Source of the DNA: Whitmania pigra
Taxonomy: Eukaryota > Annelida > Clitellata > Hirudinida > Haemopidae
Reading direction: 5' to 3'
Assembly (NCBI GenBank): GCA_021613335.1
Contig: JAJTWR010000386.1
Coordinates: 450,001-514,000, forward strand
Length of the DNA: 64,000 nucleotides
Part shown: positions 1 through 27,996 of the stretch, piece after piece
How the letters are laid out: every line of letters starts with the position of its first letter
Position numbering within the stretch: position 1 is the first letter of the stretch
Position numbers and translations under genes: made by a program
The notes under the pieces: model-generated
The model's input: only the letters and a program-made list of their open reading frames with translations
Databases searched by the model: none
What the model was told of the DNA's origin: nothing

Positions 1-438
1 CAACAACAGTGTTCCTGTGATTAAATAATGCAGAGAAAAAATAACTTTGTAATTACTAATTTTTTTCATTTAGAGTATTATTATTATTATTAATAATAAT
101 CATTATTTGCTGACATAATTATTGCTATTATTATTATTAATTTTTATTTATTAATATTATTATTATTATTATTATTATTATTTTACGAAGTTATTGAAAA
201 AATAATGCAGTATAGAATTAGTTATTCTCTTAATGGTAACTGCTTGACATACTTTATTAGCTAATATTCAAAAATAGATATCATTCAAACAAAGTTTAAC
301 AGTAAAAAAAAGTAATAATAACAACAATATTAACAACATAACAATAATAACAACTTTAACTATAACCTGCTCAAGATAATCCCCCGTTAAAGCGAATCAC
401 ATCCGAAGCACAAGAATGCGCAGTTCACGCTTGGTCGA

Positions 439-449
439 TCACGTGACGT
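439..449. promoter_or_regulatory. Palindromic E-box fused to CRE-like site
   Basis: The palindrome TCACGTGA overlaps TGACGT in a locally GC-richer patch of AT-rich DNA. This combination is typical of USF/MITF/CREB-type sites in proximal promoters. Which gene it would serve is unknown: NUDT9 to the right or a gene off the left edge. Confidence 0.3.
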
Positions 450-1072
450 TACACTTGAGTGATTTCGCGCTAGCTGCCAACACGCAGAGCGTGGACATTT
501 ATTCACGATGCCATTCAAATCTTTATTTTTGTTTATGGATAGTATCTGTCTATTTCGGTCATGCATTTGCCAAGCTTTTATCGGTGTTCTAATTAGTATT
601 AGTTAGCTACTTCCCGTGTCTAGTAAAGCGTATCCACCGAGTTATCAACATCACCACCATCATCATCATCATTACCATTACAATCGTCGTCGTCATCGTC
701 GTCGATGTCTCCAATAGTGGGTATAACTGAATGGTTTGAATAGAATAGTAATTATATCACGACTGATGGGCGTTTAGTTTACTGCCGTTTCCATGGAGAC
801 GTTTGTTTATTTTCGTTGTTCATTTTAAAATGAAATCGAATTGAATCGTTCAATTTTTATGCAACGGACTATAATCAAATAACCAAATAAATAAATAAAT
901 AAATAATCAATCAAATAAATAAATAGAATCATTCAATTCCAATGCCCCAATGCATGGCTTGTAAGTTTGTGCTATTTTTAGATCTGGTAGTGGCCTCTCT
1001 AAGTGAGAGAACTGAAATGGGTGGAAATCAAAGAGTGTTGGAGAACGAGCGAACGAGGTCTTGTTACTGATC

Positions 1073-1285
1073 GACGATGATGATGATGATGATGGTGCTG
1101 ATAGTGTTGGTGATAATAGTGATGTAATGATGATGATGATGATGATAGTTGTTGGTGATAATAGTGATGTAATGATGATGATGATGCTGATACCTGTTGG
1201 TGATAATAGTGATATAATGATAATGATGATAATGTTGACGATAACAGTGATGTAATGACAATGATGATGATGATGACAGTGTTGG
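1073..1285. repeat. GAT/ATG-rich trinucleotide microsatellite
   Basis: Imperfect GAT/ATG triplets are interleaved with a longer motif containing GTTGGTGATAATAGTGATGTAA, seen about four times. Open frames across it are only His-rich or Asp/Met-rich runs and are not genes. Confidence 0.85.
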
Positions 1286-3126
1286 TGGGTATGGTGGTAT
1301 AATGCGTAATAGTAAAGTTAAACCAATTATGTTCCATCATTAGGAACTACTATAAAGATTTAGAAAATATGCTTAGGAATCATTACCATCACCTACCAGT
1401 GATACAACACACCCCCGATTATAGATATCGCCTCACCACACGCGCATAACATTGAAGTCACGCACAAACATACAATATACACTTAGGTACACACACACGT
1501 ACTTATCCTCTGAACGGCTGTAGTAGTCGAGAGCCCGATAGGCGATCATCGTTAAAATATTTTCTCCGTCGATGTCGCCAACGTACATCGGAATGTCTGT
1601 GGAAGTCTAAATCGTTCTAAAATCTTAAATAATCTCGATTGTCAAATCATTTTTACATTCTTGTTTTTTCTCATTTGCTCCGCGCGAGTCAGCGACAGAC
1701 GTTCTTAAGCCGAGTAGTTTGTCAGTCTTTACCTTGGAACCAGAGGTATTACAACATCCAATCGCCGTCTTGTTTTTAAAGTTTAGTTTGTTGGATCGGA
1801 GGGTGCGTTTTATTTTTCTATTGTTGTTGGTATTTTTTTTTATTTTATTTTATTTAAATACTTGATGTCTCAAACGTAGCTGCTAAAGTCTACTTGATGA
1901 GGTAGAGGATTAAAAAGAGGATTTATGTTTATGCAGATTAGATTCTTATTCGTAGATAAACCGATTAGAATGTGCAGCTATTGTGTTTTAAGTCGACAGG
2001 TCTAACTATTACCTCTAAAAAGAGTTTATCAAGCATATTATTATTATTATTATTATAATCAATCAATTTCTAATAACGAATTATTTTCAAGAATTCCCTC
2101 CATTTAGAAGTTATAAAATAAGCAAAACTTACGCCATAAAATGTCAAACTGTAAAAAAAAACACATTTAACCCACGTTAAAACAAACTGGATTTAAGTCG
2201 TTCCTTTATTTTTCAATCTATCAGCCTCTATCAATCTATCCAACCAATGTGATTGATGTTCAAATGTGGAAATGCGGTCGCTTTAAACGAACTCTTAATT
2301 TTAATCATTATCAGGAATCGCTTAGCAAAACTATGTAACTCTAAGGTTTGCACTGGTTAGGTAATGTTGTGGGTGATACTACACCCAAAGTTTATCTTAG
2401 AAATTGGGCTGGAATTTCAACCTCTGAAAATAGCCGAAATCTTTGGTACCACCATTGTCTCTTATTCCGATGTCAACAGGAATTTGATCGTAATTCGACT
2501 TTGCACCTACAGAAACAAAAAAAGTTATAAGTTGATTTCGTGCATATTTTGAACTTGAATATGCAAATTATGAGACTTTTTTGTGGGAGGAGGGATTTAA
2601 TTTTGTTGTACTTGATCTTAACTGGCTAATCGATTGAATAATTAAAACTTTAATTAATGCCGATCGTTTGTGAAATATCCGTTACTTAGAATGATGCAGA
2701 TGAATGATTTGATTTGTTACGTAAAAAAATAAATACACTTCTCTTAAATCGTAAGTCTCTCAACATGTAGAAATATTTTCTTAGTTTTTATTTTTTGTAA
2801 AGTCACTAAATAGTTATTATCATTAATTTAAATATTATTATAGATCATTTTTATTTATTTATTATTAATACAACAAGTATTATTAATTGTCCATACACTC
2901 CTCAGCTCAGGGAAAGTGCACGACACGAATTCCTCTGACTGAGAGTGACGCCTTGTAAACAAAGCTTAATTGATTTGTTTAATTAATTGTTTGACGAATA
3001 CTTCGAATAACAACTGCAATTAACATCTGCACTTTGGTCCGTGAGAACCAACTTTTTTGAAACTTTTTGTCTCTCGAATTTGTCTACAATCTGTGAGAAC
3101 ATCAAGTACATTTGACTGATTCTCGG

Positions 3127-3230
3127 CCAAGTGATGAGCAAATGCCAACTCACTAGCGTAGACTTTTTGGTATCTCAGTCTATCCCTTCCCCTAACCCTA
3201 GTCCTACCTCATGACTCTGGAAATCCTAGC
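3127..3230. repeat. Dispersed repeat, copy 1 (partner near 48738-48835)
   Basis: This stretch has the block CCAAGTGATG...CCAACTCA...GACTTT..GGTA.CT followed by a CCTAACCCTA-rich segment and a TACCTC.TGA block. The same blocks in the same order and orientation occur at about 48738-48835. The family is unknown. Confidence 0.55.
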
Positions 3231-5033
3231 AGAATTGACATTTTCTCCATATGGTTGGTTTTGGCTTCTCATCGTACCCATCTGAATGTCTTCTGAGACG
3301 AGGTAAAAGGTTGACAATCGTGGAGTTGAAAATGGCTATGAATTTATATGGCCTTGACCGGAGATATAAATAATGACCTCACTCCAATTACGGCCTTCCA
3401 CCTGTGCGATATTTTTAGCTACGATTGACCTATATTTGTCACCTGGTTCGAGAGAATCTTAATGATTGAGGTGTACATCAAGCACGTCAAATTCCTATCG
3501 TCGATCATATCTTTCATTTCAACTAACTTAATTCATTCTCATCGGCTAAATTAACCGCTACGCTAGTGAATTGTTATCTATTTAACTCGAGTGAAGACGT
3601 CATCACAACGAAGATAAATTTGAATGGATCATTGGTCGAGCTTGGAAAGTGAAGGCTGGGATTGTTTCATTAATTTATTCATTTATGCAGAGCAACTAAG
3701 TCCAAAATAAACAAAAAACCTTCCATAACAAGTGCTTTGGGAAACATCACAAGCCAGTTTTCAAAGCCGAAAGCTTTGATCTTTGTCGATCCAAGGACAA
3801 GTGTAATGTGAGACTGGAGAATGGATGAATGAGGATGGAATGAGAGGAGGAATATGGAATATGTTATATTATAAAGTAATCGTTATAGTTCAAATAGTGA
3901 TTGTTGCTTTTGCCGTTGATGTATAGGAATAAATAGTGTTACTGCGATCACCACTTAATTTGTGAGAATTTTGGGTATTTTTATGTAAAAATTGACATTT
4001 CACTCCTTAATTATGCTGCCGATGAAGTTGGGAAGATTTAAATTATCTTTTCGTTGAATTGTTACTAAAGTGAACTGATGAAATTCTATTAAATTAACGC
4101 GTTACTGTGTAATTGTTTAATGCGATCTATTTGTGGATTAATTTTGAATTCGCATAATGGTTGCATAATTTTTAGTTAAAGTTATTCAATTTGGTAATTT
4201 AAATATTTACTTTTCCAATTAACATCCAATTCGCAGTAATTGGAAATCCAAAGGAATACTTTAAACATACACTTTACCACTATGAGGTGCAATGCAAATT
4301 CAATTAACCAGCCACGATTAATAATAATGATAGTGATAATGATAATGATAACGATAATAATAATAATAATAACATTAATAATAACAACAACAATAATAAT
4401 AATTCACTGAAACTTCACATTTAGGGACATGTGATCATTTCTAACTGATTCGTGACTCAGATGATGGATGTAAAGATTGACATAAGCTAATTAGTTTGTG
4501 CTAGCATATGTTAAATAGTTTGTACTAGCATATGTTAATTATGTATTAGTGATAGTAACATCCAACGGAGTTCAGGAAAATTGATTGCTACGAGGTGGTT
4601 AATACCGGTTTTTAGAATTGAACTTTCCAATTAGTGTGAAATGGATGTCAGTTAAATCATCATCGTCATCGTCATTACCACAAGCATCATCACCATCATC
4701 AAGTATAAGATAATTGTGTCTTATAAATCTCTTGTTAATAAAAATGTAAATTTGAATTTGCGACCCACAAGCCCCAGCGACGGCCCTAATGCCACCCCAC
4801 TCCCCCTTGACAGCCAAAGGAAACTTTCTTTAGTTGGTGGAGGATTAAATCCGACACTGCACTCGATACAACTCATCCTGTTACGCAACGACCCTTAATA
4901 CAATCATTAAACAACACCATCAATTCATATGACTAAACGTAACTAATTAAGCAGCACTGGGATCTAAATATAAATTAATATTTAATTTCAAGTTAAGTCA
5001 TTTTTTTTGTAATTTTCCCTTCGACAGGCAAAA

Positions 5034-8000
5034 ATGAAAACGATTAACTTCAGTGAAACTCTCGCGTTCGGCATCGTCAGTCCGACAGGCGATCTTCACA
5101 CAACCAGTCTTGTGCAGGAGAGTTTTGATGTCAGAATGAAAGAAGGCTTCACTTTTGGAAAGGCACACGTCCCTGAGAGATTCTCAAGCACCGTATTTTT
5201 GGGAGAAGGAACTTTTAAAAGGAAGAACTATCGCTCAGACATCAGGTAAATAGTAGTGCTCGATCCATTCTTTCCTGACCTTATTCCAGTTATGTGGCGC
5301 CGCTTCCATAAATAAATAAGAGCGGCCGATTGGCTAACAAGAGTAGAATAGAATTTTAAATGAGCTACCCGTAGCAAATTGCCAAAAATCTCTTTACATG
5401 CTATATCAGGCGGCATTGCGTTTATTCTTGATGATACTGAAAAGGGTGGGAAATTAAACTATTGGCGTTGTTTTTGATGAAGGCCTGCCAATGCTACAAA
5501 TATTACTTATTCATTCATTTGTTTGTGTATTTCAGATGCAAAATTGGAAGCAAGCCTAAAGTCTTCTCGGAAAGTTGTTTTGTGACTCCGAAACGTGCCG
5601 ACAAAATATTTAAATCCGAAGTCAAACCGCTTCTTCCATCTTCAAAGCAAACGACTGTAAACCGATGGTTTTCTAGCTCCGTTAGCATGATTGCCAGGGA
5701 GTTTAACTGCGGTTTGGAAAGCATCCAGATAGAACAACCGATTCAATCTGTCGAGATGGTTTTGACAAGTTGCCCTGATAAATGTTTCGCAGATTCGGCG
5801 GTTGTTAAGAAAGGCTGCGATTTTAATCAAAATATTGCCACAAGGTATGATACACGAAGATAAATAAGGCTCAATTTAGAACAATTTTAAAATGAACTTT
5901 TTCGTGTTTACTGTCGAGCTGTAAATGTTTTCTGTGTGTTTAAGTACGCATAAGATGTTGTGTATGAAGATGTGTATGTGCTTGCGTCGAGTCTTGTGAT
6001 ACAAAGCCACGGAATCTAGAATAAGTCGTAACTTTGCATTAACTTGCCATCGTGTTATTACCAGATTTGTGTGAAACAGATTTGATCGGGAAAACAATTC
6101 GAAGTGCCTATTTTAAACATGCATAAATGTTTGCAAAATTATAATGATTTATTTACGCATTGCATTAAAATCTTAAGCAATGACAGAGTCATCAAAATAT
6201 TTTTTAACTGAAAAATCCGAGGGTAGAATTAAGACGCTTAACAATTTCCTTTAAAATAAATTTAGACGAACTTGAAAATCGATAATTTTGATGATGCGAA
6301 ACAAAATAAATTCTAAATATTGATTTCTTAGGTTGTTATCAACGGAAGTTTTTGAGTTATAGTGGCTATTAACTTATTTTATTGGAAATCTTACGCAAAG
6401 TAAATGGATTTTGGACCTTCATCTTGGCATTTAATCTTTTATTCTAAGGAGATTTAGTTAAGCATTATAAGCAAATGAAATCAACTCTCGTAATTGTCAT
6501 AATTTTTTCCTTCACGACTTTCTTGTTGTCATCCCAAATAACGTAGGTGTAATTATCTTAATCGTATGTTAAACATTTAAAACATCCGGTCCGGAATTTT
6601 ATGTAGGAGAACTCGATAGTTTCTAATTTGCTTAAGAATAGCATAAGAGCTAATTCTTCTCTAGAACACATACTATTGCTGATAGCAGATAATCAACAGA
6701 ATGGAATGGGTTAGAAGAATGTAAGGCAAAGCTTTAAGATATTTTTTCTTATCGTGAAGCGAAATTTTACAAGCATCATTAAGCGGGGGAATTTTCGTTT
6801 CAGTTCGTCGTCTGCAAAAGAAGTATTTTGGAAAAACTACAATCGCTATTGCACCCAAAACTGCAGCATGGTTCACGTGAAGTGCCGAAATTGTGTTTAT
6901 CCTCGTTCGAATGTCGAGAGACAGAACGTTCCAGATGACAAAGTGCTTTGGTCTGTGCCATATCCAGAATACTCTCCACCAAATCACACCGACAAATCTG
7001 TAATTGGAAAGGAATGGGCTGATATCGATCTGGAGTAATTCTGACTTTGTTTCAATATCTATTCATAAATACATGAATTGAAATTTCTCAGAAAGGAAGG
7101 CGATCCAAAAACTGTGTTGTGGAATGCTGTAGATCCAGTTCTAAAAGTTGACAGATCAAGTTTCTTGGGGAATTATTCATTCTTTGACAATGGATTGCCA
7201 AAGTGAGTTAGAAAATATTTTATTAATTTCTTATTTTGTTTCACATTTTGCATTCAGAATGTAATTTGTTTTTAAATTTCCAATTGGTCATGTTTGACAG
7301 AAACCCCGTGGGTCGTACTGGACTGACTGGCAGGGGTCTCCTTGGCAAATGGGGACCCAATCATGCTGGCGATCCCATTGTTACCAGGTCGAACTTGCTT
7401 GTAACTTCTTAAGTATGAAATCATTTCATACTCATGTCATCAAGAATTATGATAAATTTTTGGACTTTTAAGAACACAAAGTGGGGAATGTTTCATTTAC
7501 ATTTATAGTTAATATGCATCATGAAGTCATTTTGTTGTTGTTTAATCATAAAGCATGTTACATGTTATTATGTATTTTGACAACATGTCGTCTGAGATCC
7601 AAAGACATTGACATCAGCTGAGACTCAGTTTGTGATCAACAGATGGAAGAGAAATGAGCATAATGACAAAGTGATCCACGAATCTTCTGGAAAACCGATA
7701 CTCCAGTTTGTGTCGATACAGAGGAGAGACAACAACGAATGGGCAATTCCAGGGGTATGATGGATTGACACTGTGACGCATGCATGGGTGGAATGTTTGG
7801 ATGGTCTCGTCGATATTTTTGACGATGTTGATGATGTTGATGTTTGCGTGACACTTCAGGTTAATTTAAATCCTTACGACGTTCACGAATGTTTTGAATT
7901 GAATTCGAGCAGAAGGCATAAGAATATTTTGGACCATGGAATTATTTTTTGATTGATTTTGAGAGATTTCCTGCAGCAGTTTGAATTGATATCATTTGTT

Positions 8001-8870
8001 GACAGGGCATGGTCGACCCGGGTGAGATGATAACGGAAACACTGAGGAGAGAATTTGCAGAGGAAGCCATGAACCTCCTTGAAAAGTCGGAAGCAGAGAA
8101 ACAGAACAGCCTTGGCAGACTGAACGAAGCCTTCAGGAAGGGTGATGAGGTGGGTGCTAGAACAGTGATGATGATGATGATGTCTATGATGATGATGATG
8201 ATCATGATGATATCTATGATGATGATGGGTTTGACACTGCATATTGTAATGTAACTGGTATTAACTCTTTAAAATTTTGACAATAAAGGTTTTTAGTAGT
8301 ACTGAAAACAATTGCTGGTTTAATTTAAGTTTTTTAATAATAATATTAATTTATATTATTTAATAATATAATATAATTGGCGGAGACGATTGTCAGTTAT
8401 TTTGATAACGCTATTTCCTGTTTGCTAATGCAACATGTGAGGCTCGTGATTGTCGTAAAACTCTGTAAAACATCGGCCGACCCGCAGATTTACAAGGGCT
8501 ACGTGGACGACCCTCGCAACACGGACAACGCGTGGATGGAAACCGTCGCTTTCAACTTCCACGACGAGAACGGAACCATCTTCACAATGAAGTTCCACTC
8601 AGGTCATTTAAGTCAACTGTTATAATTTTAAATATTCAACCAATTCCTTTCAAATATTAAGTTATGGAGATAAAATCGAACATTTTAAATAGATTACTGT
8701 AAACGTTTCCAATGATTCGTTATTTGTATCTCACGTGACATTACATCGCATCATTAGGCGACGATGCCGTCGGCGTCACCTGGATGGATATCGACGGAAA
8801 CATGGAACTGTACGCAAGTCACAAGAGCTTCATCGAGAAGGTTGTACACAAGAGAGGCGGGCACTGGTAG
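5034..8870 (+). CDS. NUDT9: ADP-ribose pyrophosphatase NUDT9
   Basis: Nudix hydrolase that splits ADP-ribose to AMP and ribose-5-phosphate. My model has nine exons: 5034-5245, 5536-5844, 6804-7034, 7092-7202, 7301-7387, 7643-7754, 8006-8149, 8488-8602, 8758-8870 (477 codons, all junctions in phase). Exons 3-9 align closely with the NUDT9 core: an [20 protein letters not shown] block (exon 5), EWAIPGG (exon 6) running into a complete Nudix box in exon 7 (G-x5-E-x7-REFAEEA, catalytic Glu residues present), [18 protein letters not shown] (exon 8), and a C-terminus ending in HW. The intact REFxEEA box favours NUDT9 over the degenerate TRPM2 homology domain, and no channel exons lie upstream. Exons 1-2 add about 170 residues that match nothing I know. 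There is no obvious mitochondrial signal at the first Met, but a WFSSS..MIAREF stretch occurs internally. Confidence 0.93.
8162..8230. repeat. ATG microsatellite in NUDT9 intron 7
   Basis: Perfect and near-perfect ATG triplets begin 12 bases past the exon 7 donor. Noncoding. Confidence 0.8.
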
Positions 8871-10723
8871 AACTGGTAGAACGAGTTCCGGAGCATCGAA
8901 TTCATTTTAGTTTCCATTTTTCTTTTTGACTTTCTAGTTTGTATCCTTGCGACAACCTCAAAATTCAATTGTGAATCTTTCTGAATATAAAGGAATTGAG
9001 ACTTTTTGCCCCTGACTCGAGGATGAACGGCCTTTTGAATTTTGCATTTATTGCTCTGTGGTTAAACCATGTGGTTTCCTGTGATTAGGGTTACTAGCCA
9101 AATCAAGATCATTGATAAATTTTAGTACTTTTCGCTTCGTTCGATTTGGAGGCTTTTGAGAATTTCCTCATCTTTTGTTTATTCCTCAAAAGAAGGAATT
9201 CAGTCTCTGAAATGCCATCTCTGACAAGAAAATAGTTTTGAATAAATTCGAAAATTAACTCATCTTTTAAGATGGTTCAGATTTTAAGTTTTAATTCAGT
9301 TCAATTGCTGCTGGATTTGTTGGGTTTAAAGTAGGTTGTTCTATAATTTATCATTCTTAGATGATGCTTGTCTTCTTTCATGATCATTGTTCAATGTCTG
9401 TTCTGCAGGACATTTTTTATGTTACCGTGTTTTGCTATATGTCATTTCACATAATTGAATTGACCAATAATAACCAATAATTGACACGTAATCAATTGAA
9501 CCACGTTTCAAAATACTCAGCTTTTCAAAAAAATGTCGGTTATTGTGCTTGTAAGGTGGTTGGGATAACTATTATTGTTAATTAGGGACAATAACTGCTT
9601 ATCGCAAGTCAATGTCATAAATTTATTGTTTTACCATTTTAAAGTGTTAGTAATAGTTGTGTTAGTTGTAATTACAAACATGACTGGCTTAGTAAATTTC
9701 TTTCTGTATTGCTTTCAAGGAATTGGTTACAACAAACTTTCTTTGGAGCTTGTCTGATGATGGGAAACTTTTCAGCAACATTTGATGGCTTGTTTCATTT
9801 CAGACCATAACTTTATGCTTAAATGCATATTGTCTAGAATTTGGTCGATTTTGTCAAATCTATTCTGGGTGACATTTGCATTGATTCATTTCGATTCTTT
9901 TCAATTTTTCGTTATGTTATCTTTGTTTTAAATGTAAATCCTGAAGTTTACTGAACATTTTTGCTTCTGATCTGTTTTCTCAAATTATGGTCAAATAAAT
10001 AAACTTCCTTTAGTGACGGCTTTTTTTTGGACGGCTTCCTTTTGTGATTTACTTTTAAATGCTTTGCAAATTGCTAGTAAGTTTTGGGTTGGATTATCAG
10101 ATGCCTCTTAGACACACTTGTAGTGCTAATGGGGTTGTGGTAAAAGATAGGAGACCAAGAACTGAAGACGATTTAGAACCTGGAAGCCAACAAAAATCAG
10201 CATTACATCTCTAAATAATTTGTTAGTAGGGTTTAAAATCGAAGATACTAAGTCTTTCTGGTGAAAATAATCATCCGATCATTTTTTAAGTTTCATGGGT
10301 AGGGTTTGAAGAGTTTTTTTGAAGATAACCAAAACAGGTGACGCAGATAATACTTTTCATCAAACCTACTTTGATAAAAGTTACTAGGATGTTAAGTAAC
10401 ACAAAATATCAAATCAATTTAAAATAGCGATTTAAAAATTTTGTTTGGCGAATTTGCAACCAACCAGCTGATATCTATTCGTAGTCTTTTGTTTACTCCT
10501 GTTTTTTTAACACTGTATGTTCATCATTATTTTTTATGGCCGCTATCAGTGATTTTGATATTTTGATCTTTTAAAATTTATTGTAAAACTTGTTTATCGG
10601 TCAGTAAGCAAACAGATAACATTAAGATAAATTGGAAATACTTTATTAAAGTTTGATTATGATTTAATTGTCTAGTCGGTCAACGTCTGCAATAATGTTT
10701 TTTATTTAGGGGTCAATCAGAAC
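8871..10723 (+). other. NUDT9 3' UTR and intergenic spacer before HEATR5
   Basis: No coding signal. Candidate NUDT9 poly(A) signals are AATAAA near 9240 and a tandem AAATAAATAAA near 9994. A pyrimidine-rich acceptor ends at about 10709, 14 bases before the HEATR5 ATG, so HEATR5 has an upstream noncoding exon or is trans-spliced. Confidence 0.5.
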
Positions 10724-25304
<14,581 letters not shown>

Positions 25305-26215
25305 AACCTGCATTATTTCGATTCGCTCGTTCGTATTTTGTTTGCAATCTGAGTAAAAAAAAGCTCTTTTATTTCAGCCTGTTAGGATCATTTGCAGTTA
25401 AGATATCTATCATGGATCATTCACTTCTTAAACACATCTTACCTTGCATCTGCATGTGCCAATCAAATTTTTAGAGCCATCTGACTCATAAGTATTGCGT
25501 ATTTCACTCTTCAGCGATCTTCACAGTGTTGACGAATAACAACATTCGAGTCGGTTTTAATGAACACCAGTCGATGGTTTTATAGTTAGTAGGTGTTTAG
25601 TTTGCTTTCAGTTCTATGCCTTCACTTTCGGAGCTATCTCGTCGTACTGTATTTCCTTTGACTTTCACAAGTGACGTGACCATACTCGACTCTTTATTTT
25701 GTTATTCATGGCATGCTACCCTCGCCTATTTCAATATGGCCGACTACATTTCCGACAGCATTGCACGGGCCTAAGCACGCTTATCTCAAACTATTTTAGA
25801 CTAATTGTATTTAATGAATTATCAATTTTCCAATGCCTACAATGTTTCTCCTGTTGGGAGTCATAATCTATAAATAAACATTTAAAATCGACTTACTCGC
25901 TTGGTAAAATGAAAGTTATCAATACATGAATTGGCATATTAATAGTTATTAAATTTGATTGCCTATGCATCCAGTGTCAGATAAAAAGAATACTTCGGTA
26001 AGTGAGTCAGAACCAACAACCAAAATAAGGCAACAAGTGGGAATGATTGAAAATACTTTGAAAACAAATCATAGAATTCAACAAGCATCTCAAGAGATCG
26101 CTTCGAAATTGATACAATTTCACGGTATAATCGTGCTGATACAATAGATGTTGGTGTTAAATGGACAAGGTAATGAAATTGAAAACGTCACTGGGGTCAA
26201 GAGTGGATTCATCCT
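25305..26215. other. HEATR5 3' UTR / convergent gene ends
   Basis: HEATR5 (plus) and the PAAT-like gene (minus) converge here. A canonical plus-strand AATAAA at about 25872 (TATAAATAAACA) is a good HEATR5 poly(A) signal. No coding signal seen. Confidence 0.55.
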
Positions 26216-27363
26216 TCATGCCGAACCATTCACGTGCATTCCTGAAATCATCTGCTCAATTTTGTCCAAGCGTGACATGATCTTTTGTTCCAGGTTTGCC
26301 ACCAAATGGTCCATGTAGGACTTGAGATTGTCCTCAATGGGTGTCAGGTCCATGCTCTTGACCTTCATCTCTTCTGTTTTGTTGTTCTTCTCTGCCCCCA
26401 AAGGGGTAATTTTTGTTGGAATGTTTGGCATTTGAGAGTAATCATCTCTCGAATCTTTGATGGAACTCGCTCCAAGTAAGTTTGACAGAAGTGAGCCCAC
26501 ATCAATTGGCAAGTTACTTTCCTGTCATGTTTGATTGGCTTTAATAGGGGCATAATAATGAATATTGCTTAAATGTTTAAACAAATAGTGTACCTTGTTC
26601 AAGGATGGTGATGGTCTTAGAGTTGAGCTTAATCCAAGATTATTTATAAATTGCTGGAACATATTGGTCCCATTGTCTGCTGGACTTGATAGTGACCTGG
26701 GTGGTTCAGCACACTTTAGAATAGTGACGTGCACGCTATATAACCACAATTCTGGCACCAGTGGAAGCTAAAACAAACGTTTAATTTAATTTATTTAATT
26801 AATAAAAAAAATTAAGCTGGCATAAATGTATATAGTAGTAACCTTAAGAATACATCCAGGTACTGGTTTTTCAAAGCTATGCTGCAAAATGAATGTTTTC
26901 TTCTCGAAGCCTAATACTTCGTCAACTCTGACTCCTTGAGCAGTTACAAGGTAAGCCTCGTTTAAGGCATACACTTCCAAATGTTTTGCATTGCAAACAA
27001 TGTCTATTGCTTCTATATTGTAATAGCTGTCATTGATGGGTAATATTTTAATGACACAGGTGCTGGTGGCTGATTCTTGCCTTTCTAATATCAAGGAGGC
27101 ATTTACAGAGTCTGATGTGTCTTCACCCGTTAAACTAAAAATTATTTTAGTTATCTTGTTAATGTCGAGTCGCAAGTCAAGTTGGTATCAAACTACTAGT
27201 ACATTAAATGTCCAAAATAATTTCCCAAAGCAAATTAATTTTTAACAAACTTTTCACCATCATCAAATCTAAAACAGACAAAATCCTTCAGATCCCTTGT
27301 ATCTCGTACAGAATTGTAATTACACTCTACACTGAAATAGTTCTTCGCTAACGTCGACAGCAT
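26216..27363 (-). CDS. PAAT-like protein (C10orf88 homologue)
   Basis: Homologue of protein associated with ABC transporters, described in mammals as an ATPase that binds mitochondrial ABCB7/8/10-type transporters. Four minus-strand exons: 27363-27251, 27134-26843, 26767-26594, 26521-26216; 294 residues, all junctions in phase. Family-like features are the NAKHLEVYALNEAYLVTAQG segment (compare the ARNMEVYVGEEYCGTSRG region), a strand ending in LYSVHVTI, and a C-terminal helix LKSYMDHLVANLEQKI..RLDKIEQMI that matches the family's terminal coiled helix. It starts 633 bp from CLASRP in opposite orientation, so the two probably share a promoter. The family assignment rests on remembered similarity, so it is moderate. 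Confidence 0.75.
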
Positions 27364-27996
27364 TGTTTATTGTGAGTTAAAAGTACGACGTTATGAGTTA
27401 ATTGGTTTTTTATATTAAATACTGAATTTATAAATTATGCAATAATAATTTTAAGTGTTAGCAATAAAATAAATTTAAAAATATATTTAATGAGTAAAAT
27501 AAAAGATTAACAGACTTTGTTGTTTGGAGTCCATGTTGTTGGTTTGCGTACGGTGGTCCTTCATAAAATACACATTTGAAAGTTTAGGGCAAGAAACGAC
27601 TTGTTCAGCCTTAATTAACATTTAATTCATTAATTCAGTAAGTGTATTCTTGTTACGTGTTATTGCAACTAAATTATTGTTGCTCACGGAAATGTGAGCA
27701 TACGATTGATTGATTTATTGGCTGCCTATTAAAGAATGATATGAATGTTGACTCTGCTCCAAAAAATGCGAGAACCGTGTTGATTAATTAGCTTTTCCAT
27801 CATCGTTAAGAATCAATATTTGTTCCTTTAAATGTGTTCTCATTTAAGATTATAACTAGTGCCTACGTAATCAAGGATTCTCAGTAAATATTTACTTCAA
27901 TAGAATGCTATGAAATTGTATTTGATTTTATTGATCACACATTGATTCCAGAATAAAAGATTGCCGTTTTTTTAATAATTTCCAGTTTACTTCAAA
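27364..27996. promoter_or_regulatory. Bidirectional promoter region between PAAT-like and CLASRP
   Basis: These 633 bases separate the divergent start codons of the PAAT-like gene (minus) and CLASRP (plus). An acceptor-like TTTCCAG ends at about 27985, 11 bases before the CLASRP ATG, so part of this is probably a CLASRP 5' UTR intron or a trans-splice site. I see no convincing TATA box. Confidence 0.45.

Larger units (their letters stand above)
1..5027. other. Intergenic / possible 5' UTR region, no recognised coding exon
   Basis: I see no convincing coding exon here. The DNA is AT-rich, with ATT microsatellites (about 80-185), CAT/CGT runs (650-705), a GAT/ATG-rich microsatellite (1073-1285), ATA/AAT runs (4320-4400) and a dispersed repeat (about 3127-3230). 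GC-richer patches at about 415-500 and 1675-1750 could be promoter or untranslated first exons of the downstream NUDT9 gene; the second ends in a donor-like site near 1746. NUDT9 has a splice acceptor at 5027/5028 just before its ATG, so at least one upstream noncoding exon or a trans-spliced leader is expected. Confidence 0.6.

Noticed and set aside
1061..1261. Asp/Met-rich and His-rich frames on both strands
   Set aside because: They are translations of a GAT/ATG microsatellite, with no other protein features.
8006..8870. TRPM2 channel NUDT9-homology domain
   Set aside because: The Nudix box keeps REFxEEA and the upstream exons encode no channel segments, so NUDT9 fits better.
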